From assembly GCF_011090385.1 (NCBI RefSeq), contig NZ_SEWW01000003.1, positions 1 through 64,000 on the forward strand: a stretch of 64,000 bases of DNA. The letters run 5' to 3'. Below the pieces are notes generated by a model, which was not told the DNA's origin, searched no databases, and was given only the letters and a program-made list of their open reading frames with translations. The stretch is from Aquirufa beregesia. GTDB lineage: Bacteria > Bacteroidota > Bacteroidia > Cytophagales > Spirosomataceae. Made by a program: the position numbers and the translations under genes. Each line of letters starts with the position of its first letter. Position 1 is the stretch's first letter. Shown piece by piece: positions 9,221-17,058 of the stretch.

Positions 9221-9251
9221 AAAAAAAAGGGAATGTTGCCATCCCCTTTTT
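9221..9251 (-). terminator. rplL operon terminator
   Basis: On the minus strand the stem AAAAAGGGGAT pairs with ATTCCCTTTTT (one G-T wobble) around the loop GGCAAC, and a further T-run follows. It lies directly after rplL, so the ribosomal operon ends here rather than continuing into RNA polymerase genes. Confidence 0.88.
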
Positions 9252-9270
9252 CTTTAAATCAGTGTGTGAA

Positions 9271-9657
9271 TTATTTCAATTCAACTTCAGCACCAGCTTC
9301 TTCTAAAGATTTTTTCAAACCTTCAGCTTCGTCTTTAGATACACCTTCTTTAACAGCTTTCGGCGCAGCATCAACTACATCTTTCGCTTCTTTCAAACCT
9401 AAACCAGTTAAGTCTTTTACTAATTTAACGATAGCTAATTTGTTAGGACCAGCAGCTTTCAAGATAACATCGAAAGATGTTTTCTCTGCAGGAGCATCAG
9501 CACCATCACCAGCACCAGCAGCAGGACCTGCTACTACAACAGCTCCAGCAGCAGCTGGTTCGATACCGTACTCATCCTTAAGGATAGCAGCTAATTCATT
9601 TACTTCTTTTACAGTTAAGTTCACTAATTGTTCAGCGAACGCTTTTAAATCTGCCAT
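9271..9657 (-). CDS. rplL: 50S ribosomal protein L7/L12
   Basis: L7/L12 (128 residues) forms the flexible stalk of the large subunit that recruits translational GTPases. The N-terminal dimerisation helix, an Ala/Pro/Gly-rich hinge (about 35-55) and the globular C-terminal domain with [24 protein letters not shown] are all present at normal length. It is the last gene of rplKAJL and is followed by a terminator. Codon choice is strongly biased, as expected for a highly expressed gene. Confidence 0.97.
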   Translation of the reverse strand: MADLKAFAEQLVNLTVKEVNELAAILKDEYGIEPAAAGAVVVAGPAAGAGDGADAPAEKTSFDVILKAAGPNKLAIVKLVKDLTGLGLKEAKDVVDAAPKAVKEGVSKDEAEGLKKSLEEAGAEVELK

Positions 9658-9723
9658 TTTTTGAAAATTTAATTGTTAAGAATTAATTATTTTGTGGGGT
9701 TAAACCCCGGTAAAACGTGGTAA

Positions 9724-10257
9724 TTATTCAGGACGCTCACCTAAAGTCTTCACGATACCAGCTAATTTCTTTTCGCCGCTTGTAAGAGCAGAGATAACGT
9801 TTTTAGCAGGCGATTGCAATAGGCCAATAACCTCTCCAATCATCTCGTTTTTCGACTTGATATTTTCAAGTGCTGTTAATTGGTCTTCACCAATGTATAA
9901 ACCACCTTCAATAGAAGCGCCTTTGAATGCAATTTTATCCTTTCCCGCTTCTTTACGGAAGTCTTTGATCAATTTAGCTGGAACTTTAGCATTTTCTGGG
10001 GAGAAAATGATTCCAGACATACCTTTCAATACACCTTCGTTGAATGCAGAATAGTCATTTCCCGTTTTCTCTAATGCTTTTGCAATTAACGTGTTTTTGA
10101 ATACTTTGTATTCTAAACCTCTTGAAAAACACATTCTACGGAATTCTGTAGCTTGCGCTACTGTTAAACCGGCTGTACTTGCAATGTAGAAGTACGGAGT
10201 TACCGCGAACTTTTCGCTCAACTCATCAATAATCTGATTTTTTTCTTCTCTTGTCAT
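9724..10257 (-). CDS. rplJ: 50S ribosomal protein L10
   Basis: L10 (177 residues) anchors the L7/L12 dimers on the ribosome. The start MTREEKNQIIDEL and the AEFRRMCFSRGLEYKVFKNTL region match the family, and the C-terminal helix that binds L7/L12 is present. It starts 2 bases after the rplA stop codon. The 66-base gap to rplL holds a short GGGG-TTAAA-CCCC hairpin that might affect relative expression. Confidence 0.96.
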   Translation of the reverse strand: MTREEKNQIIDELSEKFAVTPYFYIASTAGLTVAQATEFRRMCFSRGLEYKVFKNTLIAKALEKTGNDYSAFNEGVLKGMSGIIFSPENAKVPAKLIKDFRKEAGKDKIAFKGASIEGGLYIGEDQLTALENIKSKNEMIGEVIGLLQSPAKNVISALTSGEKKLAGIVKTLGERPE

Positions 10258-10259
10258 GA

Positions 10260-10958
10260 TTACAATCCAGTTACTGTCGCCTTATCAATAACAATGCCCG
10301 GAGACATAGTAGAAGATATATTGATCGATTTAACATATGTACCTTTTGCAGAAGATGGCTTCAATTTCATCAAGGTATTGATTACTTCTTGCGCATTTTC
10401 AGCAATTTTGCTAGCGTCAAATGAAACCTTACCAATAGAGGTATGGATGATACCCGTTTTATCAACTTTAAAGTCAATTTTACCGGCTTTCACTTCATTT
10501 ACTGCTTTTCCTACTTCCAAAGTAACTGTACCAGACTTTGGATTAGGCATAAGTCCACGTGGACCTAACACACGACCCAAGCGACCTAATTTGGCCATAA
10601 CCGTAGGCATGGTGATGATTACATCGATATCGGTCCAGCCTCCTTCGATTTTTGAAATATAATCATCTAATCCTACATGGTCAGCACCGGCTGCTTTTGC
10701 TTCCTCTACTTTATCAGGAGTACACAATACGAGAACTCGTACGTCTTTTCCTGTTCCATGAGGTAGGGCAACCACACCACGAACCATTTGGTCGGCTTTG
10801 CGGGGATCTACTCCTAAGCGAACATCAATGTCCACCGAGGCGTCGAATTTTGTATAGGAAATTTCCTTCAAAATTTCAGCCGCTTTGTTTAGAGAATACT
10901 CTAACGTCGCGTCATATTTAGAAAGGGCTTCCTTTTTTTTCTTCGTAAGTTTTGCCAT
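10260..10958 (-). CDS. rplA: 50S ribosomal protein L1
   Basis: L1 (232 residues) binds the mobile stalk of 23S rRNA and, in many bacteria, represses its own operon. The characteristic [30 protein letters not shown] segment, a central [10 protein letters not shown] motif and the C-terminal [10 protein letters not shown] are visible. It lies between rplK (38-base gap) and rplJ (2-base gap). Confidence 0.97.
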   Translation of the reverse strand: MAKLTKKKKEALSKYDATLEYSLNKAAEILKEISYTKFDASVDIDVRLGVDPRKADQMVRGVVALPHGTGKDVRVLVLCTPDKVEEAKAAGADHVGLDDYISKIEGGWTDIDVIITMPTVMAKLGRLGRVLGPRGLMPNPKSGTVTLEVGKAVNEVKAGKIDFKVDKTGIIHTSIGKVSFDASKIAENAQEVINTLMKLKPSSAKGTYVKSINISSTMSPGIVIDKATVTGL

Positions 10959-10996
10959 TACCTTTTTATTAAAATGTTAAATTCTGATTATTAAAA

Positions 10997-11434
10997 TCAG
11001 AACGGTTTCTCTCCAGAAACAGTAATACCCATTGATCGGGCCGTTCCAGCAATCATACTCATTGCTGCTTCAATTGTAAAACAGTTTAAATCTGGCATCT
11101 TAGTCTCCGCGATAACTCGCACTTGATCCCAAGAAACAGATCCCACTTTTTTCAAGTTTGGCTGAGCCGAACCCGATTTCACCTTAGCTGCTTCCAATAA
11201 CAAAATTGGTGCAGGAGGCGTTTTTACAACGAATTCAAACGATTTATCTGCGTAATAAGTAATTAGGACCGGCAATACTACGCCGTTTTTATCTTGAGTT
11301 CTAGCATTGAACTGCTTACAGAACTCCATGATATTTAATCCTTTCGAACCTAATGCAGGACCGATGGGCGGTGAAGGATTGGCTTGGCCACCTTTGCATT
11401 GAAGCTTAACGTAACCAGCTATTTCTTTTGCCAT
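10997..11434 (-). CDS. rplK: 50S ribosomal protein L11
   Basis: L11 (145 residues) forms the GTPase-associated centre with 23S rRNA. The N-terminal [33 protein letters not shown] block and the C-terminal GTARSMGI are present. It is the first gene of the rplKAJL operon, which here has its own promoter and a leader of about 160 bases. Confidence 0.97.
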   Translation of the reverse strand: MAKEIAGYVKLQCKGGQANPSPPIGPALGSKGLNIMEFCKQFNARTQDKNGVVLPVLITYYADKSFEFVVKTPPAPILLLEAAKVKSGSAQPNLKKVGSVSWDQVRVIAETKMPDLNCFTIEAAMSMIAGTARSMGITVSGEKPF

Positions 11435-11478
11435 ATTAAAACATCGTTTTTAAGTGAATTATTGAGGTTTATCTGCCA

Positions 11479-11500
11479 ATAAGGGTGGAAGCTTCCTTAT
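11479..11500 (-). promoter_or_regulatory. Hairpin in the rplK mRNA leader
   Basis: Within the untranslated leader of the rplKAJL transcript, ATAAGG and CCTTAT pair around an inner GGAAGCTTCC palindrome. In other bacteria L1 binds the leader of this operon, so this hairpin is a candidate regulatory structure. I cannot identify an L1 target with certainty. Confidence 0.35.
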
Positions 11501-11599
11501 CTGATGCACCTCGTTTTGATCTTCCAGCGTAACAAACCTTCCAATCCATTCATCCGTTTGATAATCAATCGAATAGAATGCCGCTTTTTAAACGGACTG

Positions 11600-11630
11600 C
11601 AAAATTAGGAGATTTATTTGATAAACCAAA
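11600..11630 (-). promoter_or_regulatory. Promoter of rplKAJL
   Basis: On the minus strand TTTG (11627-11630), a 19-base spacer and TAATTTTG (11600-11607) match the Bacteroidota -33/-7 consensus exactly. Transcription would start near 11593. Together with the terminator after nusG it makes rplKAJL a separate transcription unit. Confidence 0.85.
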
Positions 11631-11651
11631 GTTAATTGCCAATAATTCAAA

Positions 11652-12123
11652 TTAATATTCCCACGAATGTCTTAGTTCTAGGTATCCATTGCTTAAACGA
11701 TGGAGGTGATGGCCTAAAACCAATAAGCGGATTGGGTTGTATATCAATATGGGTGTAGTGACGACAAGAATTCCCCAAAATATACTGGGTACATCCCTTT
11801 GGAATGCAAACGCTAATGAGCTCCAAATAATGAGCTGGAGAAAGATCGATAACTGGGGAATAAGGCAATGGGCTATTTCATTTTCTTTAAGTTCAAAATA
11901 TAGATGTTTGTCCCTCAGGTACATCAATGGAAAATCGAGAGGGAGGAAATAGGAACATATTGAACCGAAACGCTATTTCAATGACATGGTTTCCTGGGGG
12001 TAAATGAAAGGTGTCATGTTCCTCAAGGTTTCTACTGAGGTATTCTCGGCTTCGAGCGTTTTTGATTGAAATACGTTGAGGACGTAGCATTGAACCCACC
12101 TTAGTAATCGTGATTTTTGCCAT
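11652..12123 (-). pseudogene. Small membrane protein interrupted by a +1 frameshift
   Basis: Two overlapping frames look like halves of one 156-residue protein. The upstream frame (12123 to 11893) begins MAKITITKVGSML, has a beta-rich domain with PPGNHVIEI and stops at TGA (11893-11895) after VPEGQTSIF. The downstream frame (to 11652) continues ELKENEIAHCL with two hydrophobic segments. Skipping one T in the ATA TTT TGA sequence joins them. I recall Bacteroidota proteins with this plan: a PPGxHxI beta domain, an ENE linker, two membrane segments. It may be a pseudogene, a programmed frameshift, or a sequencing error in a T-run. It sits between nusG and rplK. Confidence 0.6.
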
Positions 12124-12190
12124 GTGTTTAGTGGTTAGCAGATGATTTCATCTGAATGTAAGCACAAGTATATCAAAATGAGATAAAATA

Positions 12191-12218
12191 AAAAACCCTA
12201 ACCACGAGGTTAGGGTTT
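12191..12218 (-). terminator. secE-nusG terminator
   Basis: A perfect 11-bp stem, AAACCCTAACC with GGTTAGGGTTT, encloses a 4-base loop and is followed on the minus strand by TTTATTTTATC. It lies just after nusG and separates it from the downstream genes. Confidence 0.9.
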
Positions 12219-12241
12219 CTGAATGTCAAAAGAATGGTATT

Positions 12242-12838
12242 TTATTTCTCTACTTGAGAATAATTCAATTCCAAAGGAGTGTTTCTTCCAAAGATTTTTA
12301 CCATCACAGATAATTTCTTACTGTTTTCGTGAATCTCTTCTACCGTCCCTTCAAAGGTCGCAAATGGTCCGTCAATAACACGTACTGTTTCTCCTTTGAT
12401 GAAGGATACCGAAGCAAAGTCTTCTACTGCGGCCGATTCATCTACTTTACCTAAAATTCGATTAACCTCAGACTGACTTAATGGCATCGGCTTTTTTACT
12501 ACCACTTTTACCTTTTTCGTCTTTCCTCCTTCGATTTTAGTTTCTTCTATTTCCTCATTCATGGTTTGAAGAAAACCAATGACACCCGGTGTAGAAGTTA
12601 AAATGTGACTTACCTCACCTGCCAAATCCGCCTCAATCATGATATATCCAGGAAATAGATTTTTCTCGCGAATTACCTTTTTCCCTTTTCTGATTTCATA
12701 AATCTTTTCGGTAGGAATCAATATTTGGGGAACAGCTTCAGCTACGCCTTGACGTGCGATTTCGTTCTCCATATACGTTTTCACTTTTTTCTCTTGTCCT
12801 GAAATTGCTCTCAAAACATACCATTTAGTCTCTGCCAT
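12242..12838 (-). CDS. nusG: Transcription termination/antitermination factor NusG
   Basis: NusG (198 residues) binds RNA polymerase and links it to Rho or the ribosome. The N-terminal KWYVLRAISGQEKKVKTY, the central LFPGYIMIEADL and the C-terminal KOW motif (VRVIDGPFATFEGTVEEI, about residues 150-167) are visible. A charged insertion of about 20 residues (EEIEETKIEGGKTKKVKVVVKK) between the domains is common in Bacteroidota. It is directly downstream of secE, as in most bacteria. Confidence 0.96.
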   Translation of the reverse strand: MAETKWYVLRAISGQEKKVKTYMENEIARQGVAEAVPQILIPTEKIYEIRKGKKVIREKNLFPGYIMIEADLAGEVSHILTSTPGVIGFLQTMNEEIEETKIEGGKTKKVKVVVKKPMPLSQSEVNRILGKVDESAAVEDFASVSFIKGETVRVIDGPFATFEGTVEEIHENSKKLSVMVKIFGRNTPLELNYSQVEK

Positions 12839-12873
12839 GGCTATTTTCGTGTTAAGGATCGGGTTAAGCCCTG

Positions 12874-13065
12874 TTAAAATGAACTATAAAATAAATCCAA
12901 TCCAGATTTGAATGCCAAATCAACTAATCCTACCAAGATGGCAAAAATTAGGGAGGCCACTAAAACCAATATAGAACTTGCTTGAAGCTCGGAAAATTTA
13001 GGCCAAGTAACATGTTCAGTTACTTCTACCCAAGATTCCTTAATTAATGATGTAAAGTTGCTCAT
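12874..13065 (-). CDS. secE: Preprotein translocase subunit SecE
   Basis: SecE (63 residues) is the single-span clamp of the SecYEG channel. The short form, with an amphipathic helix (SWVEVTEHVTWPKFSELQ) followed by one membrane span (about 28-50), is typical of this phylum. It lies between tRNA-Trp and nusG, the usual neighbourhood. Confidence 0.94.
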   Translation of the reverse strand: MSNFTSLIKESWVEVTEHVTWPKFSELQASSILVLVASLIFAILVGLVDLAFKSGLDLFYSSF

Positions 13066-13104
13066 ATTTTCACCGATTATTCGGCTTTAAAAATTATTAC
13101 ATGG

Positions 13105-13175
13105 CACGGGCACAAGGATTCGAACCCTGACCAAAGGTTTTGGAGACCTGCATACTACCATTATACTATGCCCGT
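13105..13175 (-). tRNA. tRNA-Trp (CCA)
   Basis: A cloverleaf with the acceptor stem ACGGGCA/TGCCCGT, anticodon loop CTCCAAA and GGTTCGAATCC T-arm. The anticodon CCA reads UGG. It precedes secE, as in many Bacteroidota. Confidence 0.96.
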
Positions 13176-13237
13176 AGAAGGACTGCAAATTTAGGCAATT
13201 TTTCCTAATTCGCAAACCTCCGATTAATTAAAAGCAA

Positions 13238-13984
13238 TTACCATTGGGAATAAGCCGTTGGTTCCAAGAAGCGACGGACCGTTCTAGAGTGACTATTGGC
13301 GTATTTGAGGTCATTAGATATGCGTTTCCATTCTGGATCTGCTGAAAATTTAGCCCAATTTTTATCACGCTCGGCCATATTTTCAAAGCTGATCATGTAA
13401 CTTAAGCAAGGAGTGTTCTCGCCAGCCAAGACTTCTCCAAAGAAAACGCGATGTAATCCTACATTTTCAAAAACTTGAAGTTCTGAATCATCAAACATGG
13501 CTATTTTTCTACGTAAAGCATCTTCGTTATATGACTCGTAAGTTCTCCATTCGTAAATACGACCTTCATTTTTAGTAGGCAAGGTTAAGGATGGATGTCC
13601 TTTAAAGCCTTTCGCTAAGTAAGTCGATATTTTTTCAAATAATGGTTTATCCAAACCGACCATATCAAAGTAAGCTTTACTGGCTAGCAAATAAGCTTCG
13701 TCTTTTTCTAATGCCGACTTGTATCCCGCATAGGATTCCAAGGAGGGAAAAGGTATAGTGACAACCAAAATAGCGGGTTCAGGTTTCCCTAAATCTTTGA
13801 ATACCCCGACTTTTGAAACGCCATATTTGTTTAATGCAGGAATGAGTGCGTTGGAAATGTATCTTTCAACTACTCCCAAATTACCCCTAAATTTCATTTG
13901 GTAGGTTCTTATTTCATAGTATTCCTGGCTGACGGCCAAGTGACTTAATAAGACAAGTGATAATAATGCAAGGATCTTTTTCAT
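13238..13984 (-). CDS. Secreted NIPSNAP family protein
   Basis: A 248-residue exported protein with signal peptide MKKILALLSLVLLSHLAVSQ. The start at 13984 is chosen for this signal over the in-frame start at 14008. It holds two ferredoxin-like NIPSNAP repeats, seen as EYYEIRTYQMK (about 21-31) and GRIYEWRTYES (about 145), the typical Y-E-R-Y pattern. The biochemical role of NIPSNAP proteins in bacteria is not established. It separates tuf from tRNA-Trp/secE and is flanked upstream by a palindromic repeat. Confidence 0.87.
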   Translation of the reverse strand: MKKILALLSLVLLSHLAVSQEYYEIRTYQMKFRGNLGVVERYISNALIPALNKYGVSKVGVFKDLGKPEPAILVVTIPFPSLESYAGYKSALEKDEAYLLASKAYFDMVGLDKPLFEKISTYLAKGFKGHPSLTLPTKNEGRIYEWRTYESYNEDALRRKIAMFDDSELQVFENVGLHRVFFGEVLAGENTPCLSYMISFENMAERDKNWAKFSADPEWKRISNDLKYANSHSRTVRRFLEPTAYSQW

Positions 13985-14032
13985 AGTATAATTTATTTCA
14001 TGTGTCATTCGTTAGTATTTAGATTTGACTAC

Positions 14033-14065
14033 AGATTTGACAACTTTTTAAAAGTTGTCAAATCT
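14033..14065 (+). repeat. 33-bp perfect palindrome (16-1-16), type 2
   Basis: Arms AGATTTGACAACTTTT and AAAAGTTGTCAAATCT surround a single T. It lies between the tuf terminator and the NIPSNAP gene. The same architecture and a related core (TGACAA or TGTCAAGG plus a T-run) occur at 42827 and 56175. Confidence 0.85.
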
Positions 14066-14093
14066 AAAAAGCTAAAAGCTAAAAATATTAGGC

Positions 14094-14126
14094 AAAAAAA
14101 AAGAGCGGGATAAACCGCTCTTTTTT
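14094..14126 (-). terminator. tuf terminator
   Basis: The stem AAAAGAGCGG with CCGCTCTTTT and a 6-base loop is flanked by A and T runs. It lies immediately after tuf. Confidence 0.88.
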
Positions 14127-14142
14127 GATATCAACTAATTAA

Positions 14143-15330
14143 TTAGTCTAAGATTTCAGTTACCTGACCAGCACCTACGGTACGACCTCCTTCACGAATC
14201 GCGAAACGAAGACCTTTATCCATTGCTACAGGGTTCAATAAAGTAACTTCAATTGTCAAGTTATCACCTGGCATACACATTTCCACACCAGCTGGCAACA
14301 TGATTTCTCCTGTTACGTCTGTTGTACGGAAATAGAATTGTGGACGATATTTGTTAAAGAATGGCGTGTGACGACCACCTTCCTCTTTAGACAAGATATA
14401 AACCTCAGCCTTGAATTTAGTGTGAGGCTTAACAGAACCTGGCTTACAGATAACCATACCACGACGGATATCAGTTTTCTCAATACCACGTAACAATAAA
14501 CCTACGTTATCACCAGCTTCACCACGATCCAAAATCTTACGGAACATCTCAACACCAGTTACTACTGATTTCAAGTTTTCAGCTCCCATACCTAAGATAT
14601 CTACTGTCTCACCTGAGTTAATAATACCTGTCTCGATACGACCTGTTGCTACTGTACCACGACCTGTGATCGAGAATACGTCTTCAACTGGCATCAAGAA
14701 TGGCTTATCTACGTCACGCTTAGGAAGTGGAATCCAGCTATCGACTGCTTCCATCAAAGCATCGATTGTAGCTACCCACTTAGGATCTCCATTCAAACCA
14801 CCCAAAGCAGAACCTTGGATTACTGGAATGTTATCGCCATCAAATTCGTAGAATGAAAGAAGCTCGCGAATCTCCATTTCTACTAATTCTAATAATTCTG
14901 GATCATCCACCATGTCCACTTTGTTCATGAAAACAACCAATTGAGGTACACCAACTTGGCGTGCCAAAAGGATGTGCTCACGAGTTTGTGGCATTGGTCC
15001 ATCAGTAGCCGCAACTACTAAGATAGCGCCGTCCATTTGGGCAGCACCTGTAACCATGTTTTTCACGTAGTCAGCGTGACCTGGACAGTCAACGTGAGCA
15101 TAGTGACGGTTAACTGTTGAATACTCAACGTGAGCAGTGTTGATTGTGATACCACGCTCTTTCTCTTCTGGAGCAGAGTCAATGGAAGAGAAATCTTTCT
15201 TCTCAGCTAGACCTTTTTCAGAAAGAACTTTTGTGATAGCAGCAGTCAAGGTAGTTTTACCGTGGTCAACGTGGCCAATAGTACCAATGTTTACGTGGGG
15301 TTTACTTCGGTCAAAATTCTCTTTTGCCAT
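14143..15330 (-). CDS. tuf: Elongation factor Tu
   Basis: EF-Tu (395 residues) delivers aminoacyl-tRNA to the ribosome. The GTPase motifs [10 protein letters not shown] (about 19-28), [12 protein letters not shown] (about 80-91) and NKVDM (about 135) are intact, and domains 2 and 3 are complete. It follows tRNA-Tyr, tRNA-Gly and tRNA-Thr on the same strand, as in the tRNA-tufB operon of other bacteria, and ends at its own terminator. Codon usage is strongly biased toward a few codons. Confidence 0.98.
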   Translation of the reverse strand: MAKENFDRSKPHVNIGTIGHVDHGKTTLTAAITKVLSEKGLAEKKDFSSIDSAPEEKERGITINTAHVEYSTVNRHYAHVDCPGHADYVKNMVTGAAQMDGAILVVAATDGPMPQTREHILLARQVGVPQLVVFMNKVDMVDDPELLELVEMEIRELLSFYEFDGDNIPVIQGSALGGLNGDPKWVATIDALMEAVDSWIPLPKRDVDKPFLMPVEDVFSITGRGTVATGRIETGIINSGETVDILGMGAENLKSVVTGVEMFRKILDRGEAGDNVGLLLRGIEKTDIRRGMVICKPGSVKPHTKFKAEVYILSKEEGGRHTPFFNKYRPQFYFRTTDVTGEIMLPAGVEMCMPGDNLTIEVTLLNPVAMDKGLRFAIREGGRTVGAGQVTEILD

Positions 15331-15413
15331 GATTATTTAGTTCTTAATTTAGTTATAAAAAGTTTCAAAATGTGCTAATCAAAGCTACTCTTACGAGTAT
15401 TTTGGTATTTTTG

Positions 15414-15485
<72 letters not shown>

Positions 15486-15571
15486 CTTTACCCTAGGGCC
15501 AATAGTAGGTCTTCTGGGCCCTACCAATATAAAAATCGTCTATGAGTTTCCTCACAGAACGACATTTATTG

Positions 15572-15644
15572 AGCGGGAGACGGGGCTCGAACCCGCCACC
15601 TATAGCTTGGAAGGCTATCGCTCTACCAAATGAGCTACTCCCGC
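15572..15644 (-). tRNA. tRNA-Gly (TCC)
   Basis: The acceptor stem GCGGGAG/CTCCCGC, the anticodon stem-loop ATAGC-CTTCCAA-GCTAT and GGTTCGAGCCC show a glycine tRNA with anticodon TCC. It is the middle tRNA of the tuf operon. Confidence 0.95.
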
Positions 15645-15691
15645 TGGTACTTAACAACACAAAAACTTGGTACTTTCCTGTGTGCGAATGG

Positions 15692-15774
15692 TGGGGACAG
15701 ATGGATTCGAACCACCGTAGGCATTCGCCAGCAGATTTACAGTCTGCCCCATTTGGCCGCTCTGGTATATCCCC
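15692..15774 (-). tRNA. tRNA-Tyr (GTA)
   Basis: An 83-base class II tRNA with acceptor stem GGGGATA/TGTCCCC, anticodon loop CTGTAAA and a long variable arm. The anticodon GTA reads tyrosine codons. It is the first gene of the tRNA-tuf operon. Confidence 0.94.
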
Positions 15775-15784
15775 CTCTTTCTTA

Positions 15785-15808
15785 TTTCAGTCAAACGTTT
15801 TACTGAAA
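15785..15808 (-). promoter_or_regulatory. Imperfect palindrome at the start of the tRNA-tuf transcript
   Basis: TTTCAGT-C-AAACGTTT-T-ACTGAAA is a 24-bp inverted repeat with one mismatched pair. It lies between the predicted start site and tRNA-Tyr, so it would fold in the leader of the primary transcript, or could bind a protein on DNA. Confidence 0.5.
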
Positions 15809-15815
15809 TAGTTCG

Positions 15816-15846
15816 CAAAAGTAGCTCAAATTTTGGTATCCACAAA
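15816..15846 (-). promoter_or_regulatory. Promoter of tRNA-Tyr/Gly/Thr-tuf
   Basis: On the minus strand TTTG (15843-15846), a 19-base spacer and TACTTTTG (15816-15823) match the phylum consensus exactly, about 40 bases before tRNA-Tyr. Confidence 0.85.
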
Positions 15847-15875
15847 CACCTTGGTGAAAAATTTCTAAATTAATT

Positions 15876-17054
15876 TTATAATAATCGGAAACCAAAGCTA
15901 AATGCCTGGACATCGGGTCCTTTTCCTTTCTCAAATAGTGGACTTAAATCATATGAGAAAAATAAATCAGGAAAATGTTTCAAGGCAAACTCTGCACGAA
16001 CACCATAGCGTATTTGATTGACAAAAAGATTGGACGTGATCTTATGTAAATTATCTGTTTTGTCTTCAATGGCTTTTGTGTAACTGTCTAATCGATAGGA
16101 TATATAGCCACCTAAACCAATCATTTGTACGGCTGATTCTTTGGAATAGGTCCAATGTGGCATAATGGGCAATGTTAAATAGCTAACCGTCATTTTGTTT
16201 TTTGATAACACGGTTTCGCCTCCATTACTATCAATAATCGGTTGAAAAATAACCGCATCATTTCCTTTTTGAATGATACGATTGTGATCAAACATAAAAT
16301 TATACCAATCAAATTGTAAACCATAACCTAAATTAAACCTGGATTTTTTACCAGAACTTAGTCGAATGGATCTAGAAATTTCAAGGCCAACATATCGGGA
16401 TCCCAAAGGTTTTAAAGCAAAATCAGTGGACAATAAAGGGGCTGGAAACTGGGCTATGCTCATGGCAGGTAAATTTCCAGAAGTCCCATTTAAACCTAAA
16501 TAAAGATTTAAGCCTTTACGTTGATAGAAATTTCGATCCTTGGCCTGAATTTTGGTAGAATCTTTGCCCCAGATAACCCGAGTGACCTCATCTCCTTCTT
16601 TTACCTGTACTCCATTCCAACCTACATGGACTTCCTCATTCCCTTCTTTGACATGTATTCCCTTGAATCCCACTTCCACTTGTTTGTTGTTAGGGCCAGG
16701 CGATCCTGCTGAGATTGTTTTGGTCGATGAAAGGCTTTTAGATCCATTAAATCCTGCTTGATGTAATTTGATATTGATATTTTTGCCGCCTATGCTAACT
16801 GCAATTGAGGTATCTTTCTCATTATCAGTTTGAACAGCCTTGCGGATACTTTGCCATAAGCTATCTTCTAAGACTATTCCATTTTTTGAAAAAATGGCTT
16901 GCAATTCTTCTTTCAACGATTTTTTCGAATTACTGGGATTACCAATAATTTCTTGATTACGCTTATCTATTTTTAATAATAAGGAATCTTGATTTGGTCG
17001 AGCAATTAGACCGGTGCTAATTAGGATTAATCCTAAGATGAATAAATTTTTCAT
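15876..17054 (-). CDS. Predicted outer-membrane protein with tandem 16-residue repeat
   Basis: A 392-residue exported protein (signal peptide about 1-18, MKNLFILGLILISTGLIA) that I cannot assign to a named family. Residues 126-141 and 142-157 form a tandem repeat, VEVGFKGIHVKEGNEE then VHVGWNGVQVKEGDEV. From about 180 the sequence alternates aromatic and polar residues and ends with SFGFRLL, as expected for an outer-membrane beta-barrel. It is the third gene of an operon with an ECF sigma factor and a membrane protein, 4 bases after the latter, so it may be a cell-envelope target or sensor of that system. Confidence 0.65.
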   Translation of the reverse strand: MKNLFILGLILISTGLIARPNQDSLLLKIDKRNQEIIGNPSNSKKSLKEELQAIFSKNGIVLEDSLWQSIRKAVQTDNEKDTSIAVSIGGKNINIKLHQAGFNGSKSLSSTKTISAGSPGPNNKQVEVGFKGIHVKEGNEEVHVGWNGVQVKEGDEVTRVIWGKDSTKIQAKDRNFYQRKGLNLYLGLNGTSGNLPAMSIAQFPAPLLSTDFALKPLGSRYVGLEISRSIRLSSGKKSRFNLGYGLQFDWYNFMFDHNRIIQKGNDAVIFQPIIDSNGGETVLSKNKMTVSYLTLPIMPHWTYSKESAVQMIGLGGYISYRLDSYTKAIEDKTDNLHKITSNLFVNQIRYGVRAEFALKHFPDLFFSYDLSPLFEKGKGPDVQAFSFGFRLL

Positions 17055-17058
17055 ATAC

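Noticed and set aside
9233-10054. Plus-strand frames rich in Ala, Pro and Ser opposite rplL and rplJ
   Set aside because: Antisense shadows of ribosomal protein genes caused by their biased codon use.
15542-15845. Short frames over the tRNA-Gly and tRNA-Tyr genes
   Set aside because: They overlap two clear tRNA cloverleaf genes and have no protein-like features.
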